A stretch of 35,240 nt of DNA from Bacteroidota bacterium (GTDB lineage Bacteria; Bacteroidota; Ignavibacteria; Palsa-1295), in assembly GCA_021825235.1 (NCBI GenBank), contig JAKAIL010000007.1, positions 1-35,240 of the forward strand, given 5' to 3'. Below the pieces are notes generated by a model. That model was not told the origin of the DNA. It saw only the letters and a list, made by a program, of their open reading frames with translations, and made no database searches. Below are positions 28,407 to 35,240 of the stretch, in pieces. The position numbers were made by a program, and so were the translations under genes. How positions within the stretch are numbered: position 1 is the stretch's first letter; every line of letters begins with the position of its first letter.

Positions 28407-28455
28407 CATCTGCCGGCGCTTCAGGGTAGTCCACAACGTGGCGGACAGTTCTGAG
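28407..28455. repeat. Degenerate copy of the manC 3' end (C2)
   Basis: CATCTGCCGGCGCTTCAGGGTAGTCCACAACGTGGCGGACAGTTCTGAGC versus manC CATCTGCCGGCGCTTGAGGTAGTCCACGACATCGCGGACGTTCTGGGC; minus strand VRHVVDY versus ManC VRDVVDY. Confidence 0.85.
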
Positions 28456-28514
28456 CTTAATCTCACGTTAAGAGATGCTGACAGATACCAGCAGATGTTG
28501 TTGAAGTTCTTAGG

Positions 28515-28811
28515 TCATTCGAACTGCCTCAAGTATCCTGCATCGCGCGCTTTATGCTTGATGGATGCAACGGTAATATCGTCGGCCTTCAGCCGGTAAA
28601 TCACAAAGAACGGGAACTTCATCAGCGGCCAGGCGCGTAAGCCTCGATGTTTGGGCGGGTATCGTTCGGGATCGTTCCGGATTTCCGTGTAGATTCGACT
28701 TACCTTGTCCGCGAATCGGTTTGCCGCGCGTGGTGCCAACTGATCGTCGAGATACCATCGGAGGGCGCGTAAGAAATCGTGCTGCGCTGGCGAGAGGATA
28801 TTGAACGTCAC
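28515..28811 (-). CDS. RelE/ParE-family toxin
   Basis: LSPAQHDFLRALRWYLDDQLAPRAANRFADKVSRIYTEIRNDPERYPPKHRGLRAWPLMKFPFFVIYRLKADDITVASIKHKARDAGYLRQ; 4-bp overlap with the antitoxin. Confidence 0.85.
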   Translation of the reverse strand: MTFNILSPAQHDFLRALRWYLDDQLAPRAANRFADKVSRIYTEIRNDPERYPPKHRGLRAWPLMKFPFFVIYRLKADDITVASIKHKARDAGYLRQFE

Positions 28812-29050
28812 GAGCGATGCTTGGTTGCATCCGCAATTATCTTCCGTGCTTGCGCGATAGATTCCTCGGGGCTGATTGCGGTGAGTTCGCCTCGGTCATA
28901 CGCTTGCAAACGCCGGTGGGCTTCTTCGAAATCGGATTCGCTGGGCTCGAACGGCCCCAGGCGTCCCTCGACTTCATCGATTAACTCCCGCTGGCGTTCG
29001 GGGTCGAGTTCCAAGACTTCCGCCCGAATCGCTTCAAAGGATCTGTCCAT
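28808..29050 (-). CDS. Addiction-module antitoxin, paralog of 28118-28366
   Basis: MDRSFEAIRAEVLELDPERQRELIDEVEGRLG...; same opening as the other antitoxin (MDRS[YF]E.IRAEVLELD.E.QR.L.DE.E..L). Confidence 0.78.
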   Translation of the reverse strand: MDRSFEAIRAEVLELDPERQRELIDEVEGRLGPFEPSESDFEEAHRRLQAYDRGELTAISPEESIAQARKIIADATKHRS

Positions 29051-29140
29051 GGAAAATGAACCTGTGAAAGATTGTGTAAAGTGCCCGCCTGCCTTATGCT
29101 AAGAAATTGCCTCCGGGCCAACAACTGTATTTTTGAAAAT

Positions 29141-30259
29141 CTACAAAAACTCGGTCATCTGCCGGCGCTTGAGGTAGTCCACGACATCGCGGACGTTCTG
29201 GGCCTGATCGCGCTTGGTGATGAGGATGGCATCGCCGGTATCGACCACGATGGCGTCCGTCATGCCGTAGGTCACAACGAGCTGGTCCGTGCGGGAGATG
29301 ACGAGGCAGCCGCGCGAGTTCCGCGCAAGCACATGGCTGCCAATGAGGACGTTATTCTCCAGGTCCTTTTCGCTTAAGCGATACACTTCGTCCCAACTGC
29401 CGACATCGCTCCATCCAAGCGCGCCCGCGCGCAGGACATACACGTTCTGCGCCTGCTCCATCACACCATAATCAATCGAAACGCCACGGATGGTGCCATA
29501 GGCTTCCCGGAGCCTGGCCGGGAACTCCGCGCTATTGCGCGGTGGCACAATTTCGAGTTCCCGCATTATCTCCGGCGTGTACTCATGGAGCGCGGCTTCA
29601 ATCGCGTCCACGCGCCAGGCGAACATGCCGGAGTTCCAGAGGAAATCTCCGCTTTCGACGAAGCGGCGCGCGGTATCCACGTCGGGTTTTTCGGCAAACC
29701 GCTGGACGCGGAAAATATCGCGCAGCTCGAATTCGGAAAAATGGGGTAGCTCGTTATGCGAAGGCAGGTGCTCGTCGTCGAGCTGGATATAGCCAAAGCC
29801 GGTCTCCGCGCGCGTGGGATGAATACCGATGGTAACTAATGCGCGGGTATCGTAGGCCAGCCGTGCCGCAAGCTTCATGAGTCGGGCGAATTCGGATTCG
29901 TTCCGGATGATATGGTCCGCCGGCAGCACGACCATCACCGTATCGTCCGAAGCCCATTCGCGCAAAATGCGGGCGCCAAGCGCAATGCAGGTCGCCGTGT
30001 TGCGGCCAAAGGGTTCCGTAATGATATTCTGCCTGGGCAGGTCCGGAATTTGGCGCTCCAGTTCCTCGCGCTGCGCTTCGCCGGTGACGATGAGCGTATC
30101 GCCCAAATCGGAGAAAAGGAGCGTGCGCCGGAGCGTCGCCTGAATGAGCGTGACGCCCGGTGTAATGACATCGAGCAATTGCTTGGGGCGCCGCGCGCGG
30201 CTCTCCGGCCAAAACCGAGTGCCCACACCGCCCGCCATAATGAGTACGCTAATTTTCAA
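29141..30259 (-). CDS. manC: Mannose-1-phosphate guanylyltransferase
   Basis: MKISVLIMAGGVGTRFWPESRARRPKQLL (TTG start), RNTATCIALGARIL, VVLPADHII, ETGFGYIQ, EKPDVDTA, FLWNSGMFAW, YGVMEQA, WSDVGSWDEVY. Confidence 0.93.
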   Translation of the reverse strand: MKISVLIMAGGVGTRFWPESRARRPKQLLDVITPGVTLIQATLRRTLLFSDLGDTLIVTGEAQREELERQIPDLPRQNIITEPFGRNTATCIALGARILREWASDDTVMVVLPADHIIRNESEFARLMKLAARLAYDTRALVTIGIHPTRAETGFGYIQLDDEHLPSHNELPHFSEFELRDIFRVQRFAEKPDVDTARRFVESGDFLWNSGMFAWRVDAIEAALHEYTPEIMRELEIVPPRNSAEFPARLREAYGTIRGVSIDYGVMEQAQNVYVLRAGALGWSDVGSWDEVYRLSEKDLENNVLIGSHVLARNSRGCLVISRTDQLVVTYGMTDAIVVDTGDAILITKRDQAQNVRDVVDYLKRRQMTEFL

Positions 30260-30263
30260 GCCT

Positions 30264-30600
30264 GAACCTGGATTACGAACCTGGATTACGCTGATTTTGC
30301 TGATTGCACTGAGTACAAAAATACGGTAATACGATTCATTGTTACATTGATTGCATGGATTTTAACGGTGACTACTCGGATTGGATGGGATTCCCAAGAT
30401 TACCATGCGTATAGAGTGATTTCATTTCTTTGAGGGAATTGTCTTGTCTGGCTGATTGCTGAATAGAAGAAGCCAAGAAGTCGCAACGTGGAATGCACTC
30501 CCAATCTTCGCAAAATTTAGAGATTGCCGTTTAACTTGGTAATCCTGTAAATCCATCTAATCTGCGTAATCGTGGTTCAATCAGCGTAATCCAGGTTCAG
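30264..30600. repeat. Inverted, 9-bp-phased GATT/AATC repeat region between divergent genes
   Basis: GAACCTGGATTACGCTGATT (30277-30296) inverted exactly at 30579-30598; tandem GAACCTGGATTAC at 30264-30276 and 30277-30289; AATC at 30541, 30550, 30559, 30568, 30579, 30588; GATT at 30284, 30293, 30302. Confidence 0.85.
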
Positions 30601-30605
30601 CGCCA

Positions 30606-31745
30606 GTGAGAATAGAATACTCCAAATGGGTTCCGAATAAAAGCAAGACGGCCGAGGACCGCCTTCGGGAGCTTATTCAGCTTTTCGATCAGCTCCTGCT
30701 CCAGCTTTCGGGCGATGTGAACGAAGCGCTCGAATGGATGCGCTATTTAGACGAGCAATATCATATCTTCGGTCCGGATATGACGCTCGATATGTTCGTG
30801 GACAAACTGAAAGAGATGGGACTGATCGAGGAAGACGAGAACGCCTTACTCAAGCCCACGAACAAAGCGATCCAAAACATCCGGCGGGATGCGCTGCTCG
30901 AAATGTTCCGGTCGCTCCGGAAATCGCCCACGGGCGCACACGATACCCCGCACACCGGGCAGGGCATCGAGCGGACGCAGAATACCCGGAACTATAACTT
31001 TGGCGACCAGGCAACGAATATTGATTTCACACAAACGTTTCTAAATGCGCAGAAACGCGCGCTGCGGGAAGAACGCGTGGTGGGCGCCGACCCCGGTGCC
31101 GCAGACATTCAGGAAAGTGATATTGAGATCTATGAGACGGAACACCTTACGAGCTGCGCGACCGTCCTCATGATCGATATTTCGCACTCGATGATTCTTT
31201 ATGGCGAAGATCGTATCACACCCGCGAAAAAGGTGGCGCTCGCACTTTCGGAACTCATTAAGACCAAATTCCCGAAAGACCAACTTTATGTGGTCACCTT
31301 CGGCGACGATGCCAAACTTATCACGGTAAGCGAACTGCCCTTTCTCGAAGTTGGCCCGTATCACACGAATACGCGCGCTGGCTTACGGCTGGCGCGGCAA
31401 TTACTCAAACGTTCCGGGAACGTTAATAAGCAGGTCTTCATGGTAACGGACGGCAAGCCCAGCGCCATGTTCGAAGGCAATGGCGTACTCTATAAGAATT
31501 CGTTTGGTTTGGATCCCAAAATCGTCAATAAAACGCTGGACGAAGCCCTTGCCTGCCGCCGCGAGAAGATTACTATCTCCACCTTCATGGTCGCTCGCGA
31601 TCCCTATCTCATCAATTTTGTGGAAGAATTGACGAAAGCCAACAAAGGCCGCGCGTATTATTCGGGCCTCAACGATCTCGGCCAGTTCGTCTTCGTGGAC
31701 TACGTTCGCAACCGGCGCAAGAAATTCCCGGGCAGTCGGGATTAA
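30606..31745 (+). CDS. VWA domain-containing protein
   Basis: MIDISHSMILYGEDRITPAKKVALALSELIKTKFPKDQLYVVTFGD, TNTRAGLRLARQLLKRSGNVNKQVFMVTDGKPSA (MIDAS-type DxSxS); GTG start. Confidence 0.85.
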   Translation: MRIEYSKWVPNKSKTAEDRLRELIQLFDQLLLQLSGDVNEALEWMRYLDEQYHIFGPDMTLDMFVDKLKEMGLIEEDENALLKPTNKAIQNIRRDALLEMFRSLRKSPTGAHDTPHTGQGIERTQNTRNYNFGDQATNIDFTQTFLNAQKRALREERVVGADPGAADIQESDIEIYETEHLTSCATVLMIDISHSMILYGEDRITPAKKVALALSELIKTKFPKDQLYVVTFGDDAKLITVSELPFLEVGPYHTNTRAGLRLARQLLKRSGNVNKQVFMVTDGKPSAMFEGNGVLYKNSFGLDPKIVNKTLDEALACRREKITISTFMVARDPYLINFVEELTKANKGRAYYSGLNDLGQFVFVDYVRNRRKKFPGSRD

Positions 31746-32416
31746 TTATGCGTCAAATTGAAAAGGTATTTCAGCCCAATTTCGGCGGTGGCCAGCGGGC
31801 CGTTGTTATCCGTGTGGTTCGTGGAGGTTCCACTATACGGCAGAGGACCATTGGCATCGGAGACAATGGAAGAAAAAGCATAGGAGCCGTCAACAGTGAA
31901 ATCAAGTTCGCCCAGATCACTCTGAATGATGGGGATCGTTCCCCCGAGGCGCAACTCAAAAAGAGTAGTCATCGCGCTGGCTCCAAGTGCCGGTGCCTTT
32001 GCGGTTCCACCCCCGTTCGCACTGAACGAAACGGGAATGCCAATGCCCACCCCAATTAGGAATCCGCTAAAGCGAAATTCCGGACGGATATTGAAATAGC
32101 CAAAAGTATAATCGACTTTGTTCGAATCGGACCTTAGATCGTGAAAATTAATTCCCCTGGCATCATAGGCTAACCCGAGATCGAATGCGATATTCTGATT
32201 AAGTGGATAATCCGCAATGGCACCGGCGCTGAATGCGAAAGCGTATGCCGTTTTCGATCCCTCAGCGACCGTACCGGCATTAGCGGCCGCTCCGGCGCTG
32301 AAAATCGGCCCGAGCCGAATATCCTTCCAAGGTTCGGGCACCGCAGCCGTATCGGAGGTTTGCGCGTGAGCAATCGAAGCACTCAGAAGCAGGAAAAAAA
32401 CAGTGGCGTATTTCAT
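31742..32416 (-). CDS. Outer-membrane beta-barrel protein
   Basis: Signal peptide MKYATVFFLLLSASIAHAQ; alternating strands ending GLKYLFNLTHN. Confidence 0.75.
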   Translation of the reverse strand: MKYATVFFLLLSASIAHAQTSDTAAVPEPWKDIRLGPIFSAGAAANAGTVAEGSKTAYAFAFSAGAIADYPLNQNIAFDLGLAYDARGINFHDLRSDSNKVDYTFGYFNIRPEFRFSGFLIGVGIGIPVSFSANGGGTAKAPALGASAMTTLFELRLGGTIPIIQSDLGELDFTVDGSYAFSSIVSDANGPLPYSGTSTNHTDNNGPLATAEIGLKYLFNLTHN

Positions 32417-32455
32417 AGTTGTAAAAGACTAAAGTTTTACAAATATACAATAAAA

Positions 32456-33241
32456 TTAGTGGAGCAGGTCGAATTGGTAGGCTAACCCCGCCTGGAGCGA
32501 AATGAGCGGTCCCTGTCCGGGAGCGTACGGCCCGGAAAAATAGGCGGGATGCGTTGGGGTAGCCGTCGTATCGAAGGCGGGCGCCGCCGTCGCAAACGAT
32601 TTAGCCAGCGGGTAGCTCGCGGAAACAATGAGGTGCAACGCGGCATCGTCTCCTTGCAGAATGGGAACCGAAAGCGTGCCGCGAAGCTCGGTTGGCGCAG
32701 TAAGATCGCTGGTCTGCACTTCTAAGTTCGCGCTGTAGGGCTGCAGGGGCTGGTCCGGGTGTTGGTAGGCGGCAACATTTGCTGTCGCGCTGCCGCTCAT
32801 CGGGATGTCGAAGGCAAGCCCAATCAAGAGCCAGAAAATCCGAAGGGCCGGTTGAAATTCTACATATCCTAAACTGATATCGACGTTATTGCTATCGCCC
32901 GCGCTGGCAAGATAGAGATCGCGCGCATCGTAGAGCGCCGTAAAATCGAGGCCGATCCAGGTATTGACCGAAAGGTCAATCGTTCCGCCGATCATGTACG
33001 AAAACCGCGGGGTATTGCTCCACGGCTTGCCGACCGTCTCGCCGGGAAGATCGACATTCTGGCGCGTAATACCGGCGGTGAAATAAGGCCCGGCGGTTAC
33101 GTCGTTAAAGATCAGAACTTTCGAGGTGTCCTTTTTCGGCGGCGGAAAAAAATACGGCTTATGAATTTGCGCCTGTGCCAGGAATGGCGTAAGCATCGCG
33201 CACAGGAGCGCGAGTCCGGCTATGGAAAAAAAGCGTTGCAC
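32456..33241 (-). CDS. Outer-membrane beta-barrel protein, paralog of 31742-32416
   Basis: GTG start at 33241 gives signal peptide MQRFFSIAGLALLCAMLTPFLAQAQ; IGLDFTALYDARDLY...SNNVDISLGYVEFQPALRI parallels IAFDLGLAYDARGIN...SNKVDYTFGYFNIRPEFRF. Confidence 0.72.
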   Translation of the reverse strand: MQRFFSIAGLALLCAMLTPFLAQAQIHKPYFFPPPKKDTSKVLIFNDVTAGPYFTAGITRQNVDLPGETVGKPWSNTPRFSYMIGGTIDLSVNTWIGLDFTALYDARDLYLASAGDSNNVDISLGYVEFQPALRIFWLLIGLAFDIPMSGSATANVAAYQHPDQPLQPYSANLEVQTSDLTAPTELRGTLSVPILQGDDAALHLIVSASYPLAKSFATAAPAFDTTATPTHPAYFSGPYAPGQGPLISLQAGLAYQFDLLH

Positions 33242-33242
33242 G

Positions 33243-34229
33243 TCAGGGTAGATATTCGATATGAAGTGTTCCGGTCGCTTCGTCGAATCGAAGGGTTCCG
33301 GCTTCGCCAGATACAACACTACCTTCGAGCGATAAATTTGAAACCTGGTGATTGTTCACCCGAAAATTTACGGTGACGAATTCGCCGCTTTGCGTGAGTA
33401 AGCGGATCGGCGTCTTTGGAATCAGTCCCGTCAGCCGGGCCATGATCGCCGAGGACATACAGCCGGTCCCGCAGGCCAATGTTTCTCCCTCGACGCCCCG
33501 CTCGAAGGTACGGATGCGGAGATATTTTTCCTCACCATCTTCCCGCACTTCGATAAAATTGGCGTTCGCTCCCAGGGGGGCAAATTCCGGATGCCACCGG
33601 AGCAGCGCGCCATAATGGGCGATGTTGAAGTCCTCGATCGTTAGAACGTCCGGCGATGCCAGCTCCCGAAAAAGCACTACAATATGTTGGGAACCCAAAT
33701 CCACATAACTCGCGTGTATGTGCTGCTCTTTTTCCAACGGGATCTCAAAATTCAAGCGGATGTCCACCGGATCCTGGAAATAGACGCGGATATCTCCATT
33801 GGGTAATAATTGGGCGCGGTTGGTCGCGCCAAGTACCTCGAACGTGGTTTCATTCCCTTCGACCAACTCGAACTCGCGCGCGGCTTCCACGGCACAACGC
33901 GCGCCGTTGCCGCAAAGCATGCCGGTGGTGCCATCGGGATTATAGAAGTCCATGCGGAAAGATGCGGAGCCGACATTGTGCGCAACCGGGGACGGCTTCG
34001 CAACAGCAGGCGCGGACGCCTGCTCCACGCGGTCATGGTCCTGCTCGGCGCGGCGGCGAGGTTGGTTGATGAGAATCACTCCATCGGCGCCAATGCCGGT
34101 TTTATAATCGCAGGCGGCGCGAACGAAGGTACGCATTTCTTCACGCGAGAGCGAGAGCGGGTCCTCCCAGGTGTTCATCACCACAAAGGTATTCCCGGCC
34201 GCAGTGAACCGCTGAAACGCGTGCATCAT
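33243..34229 (-). CDS. dapF: Diaminopimelate epimerase
   Basis: FTAAGNTFVVM, GIGADGVILI, FYNPDGTTGMLCGNGARC, EGETLACGTGCMSSAI. Confidence 0.93.
   Translation of the reverse strand: MMHAFQRFTAAGNTFVVMNTWEDPLSLSREEMRTFVRAACDYKTGIGADGVILINQPRRRAEQDHDRVEQASAPAVAKPSPVAHNVGSASFRMDFYNPDGTTGMLCGNGARCAVEAAREFELVEGNETTFEVLGATNRAQLLPNGDIRVYFQDPVDIRLNFEIPLEKEQHIHASYVDLGSQHIVVLFRELASPDVLTIEDFNIAHYGALLRWHPEFAPLGANANFIEVREDGEEKYLRIRTFERGVEGETLACGTGCMSSAIMARLTGLIPKTPIRLLTQSGEFVTVNFRVNNHQVSNLSLEGSVVSGEAGTLRFDEATGTLHIEYLP
34005..34024. repeat. Hairpin inside the dapF insertion
   Basis: AGCAGGCG CGGA CGCCTGCT, perfect 8-bp arms. Confidence 0.7.
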
Positions 34230-34380
34230 GCTACGGTGAACACCGGATTACCAAAGAATGCGCCTTGCTCCGCAGCGTGCCCGGCTGCCCAAAAAATGAA
34301 GGAATTGCACCGGCCCCGGCGCGTGTTATTTTGATGAGCTTGTATTCATTAGTTCTCTTCACAAAGTAACCCATAATTGT

Positions 34381-34875
34381 ATGAAGTCTTTACTCCTTTC
34401 GAGCGTTGCAGTTTTTGCGGCATTCCTGTTTTTCAACGCATTGGCATTCGCGCAGTCGAATGAACCACCGTCCGGGCAATTCGGGCTGGGTCTTTTTACT
34501 GGCTCTGCGGTTGGCGGTATTTCGGGAACCTATGCGGTCAGCCGGAATATGCAGGTGGGAACCGCATTCACGCTTGGCATTACCAGTGTGGGCGGGGGCA
34601 GCGCGACCACATTCGGTCTGGCACCGTTCTTCCGTTATTTGTTCGATGCCCCCATAAGTCCTTATGTACAGGGCGGGTTTTCCATCGCGTCCACGCCCGA
34701 ACTCAATACGACGTTCAGCCTCGCATTCGGAGGCGGCCTTGCGTATTATTTCAATCGCACATTTGGCGTTGAAATGAGCCTCGATGTGCTCGATATTGCT
34801 TTTACCAATCCCTCGGCAGTCACGTTCGGGTGGGAATACACCAGTGCAGGTGTTGTTTGGTTCTTCGGTTCCTGA
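34381..34875 (+). CDS. Small outer-membrane beta-barrel protein
   Basis: Signal peptide MKSLLLSSVAVFAAFLFFNALAFAQ; FGLAPFFRYLFDAPISPYVQGGFSIAS...LAFGGGLAYYFNRTFGVE. Confidence 0.78.
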   Translation: MKSLLLSSVAVFAAFLFFNALAFAQSNEPPSGQFGLGLFTGSAVGGISGTYAVSRNMQVGTAFTLGITSVGGGSATTFGLAPFFRYLFDAPISPYVQGGFSIASTPELNTTFSLAFGGGLAYYFNRTFGVEMSLDVLDIAFTNPSAVTFGWEYTSAGVVWFFGS

Positions 34876-34881
34876 AGAGCA

Positions 34882-35240
34882 TTAGAGCGTGGGGCGCACC
34901 ATCAGCAGCACACCAAGCACAACGATAATCGCGCCCACTATTTGCCGAAACAGGATCTCCGGAATCCTTCTCAGAACCAGCTTGCCGCCGTAGGTTCCGA
35001 GGAGTACGCTGGCCACACCAACTACTACATACGGCCAGTGTTCGACTATCTTGGGCCATTCTGTTGCGAGATAGACGGACATCCGCGCGGCATCCACGAC
35101 TAAACCGATTGCCGTGCCGGTTGCTACGAATGCTTCTTTGTCCAGCCCGAACCCGAAGAGCGCGGCGACACGAATCCCGCCCTGATTACCCACCAACCCG
35201 CCGAATAGCCCCAAAGCTAAACCTGCGATCCATAGATCGG
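34882..35240 (-). CDS. TauE/SafE-family permease; partial, runs off the right edge
   Basis: Frame extends past the track start: DLWIAGLALGLFGGLVGNQGGIRVAAL...; C-term VGVASVLLGTYGGKLVLRRIPEILFRQIVGAIIVVLGVLLMV. Confidence 0.8.
   Translation of the reverse strand, partial: DLWIAGLALGLFGGLVGNQGGIRVAALFGFGLDKEAFVATGTAIGLVVDAARMSVYLATEWPKIVEHWPYVVVGVASVLLGTYGGKLVLRRIPEILFRQIVGAIIVVLGVLLMVRPTL

Noticed and set aside
27770-29170. Prophage or integron explanation for the TA islet
   Set aside because: No integrase, attC-like folded sites or phage genes visible; only direct manC-end copies and TA genes.

Overview
The window looks chromosomal and Bacteroidota/Chlorobi-like; this is inferred from TAnnTTTG promoter motifs and many secreted proteins with Por/FlgD-like C-terminal sorting domains. 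Housekeeping genes: xseA, xseB, dxs, tRNA-Arg(CCG), rlpA-like, manC, dapF and a TauE-like permease. Between them lie eight large secreted proteins on the minus strand, several with cohesin-like, dockerin-like, CBM5/12-like, beta-helix or ASH-like modules. One of these (1..1814, open at the left edge) is missing from the ORF track. Main unexplained signals: (1) a 1.4-kb islet of two paralogous ParE/RelE toxin-antitoxin modules, each followed by a duplicated copy of the 3' end of the adjacent manC gene, with an exact 30-bp direct repeat bracketing the islet; (2) repeats inside reading frames: a 48-bp palindromic element inserted as exactly 16 codons in xseA, a hairpin-bearing insertion in dapF, and two heptamer arrays in the sorting domain of a secreted protein; (3) a divergent intergenic region built from phased 9-bp GATT/AATC repeats with a 20-bp inverted repeat that abuts both start codons; (4) decayed genes: a frameshifted AAA/DUF4143 ATPase bracketed by a 20-bp direct repeat, and an orphan sorting-domain tail with its terminator. 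No rRNA, CRISPR array, integrase or transposase was found. All homology calls are from reading translations, with no database search.
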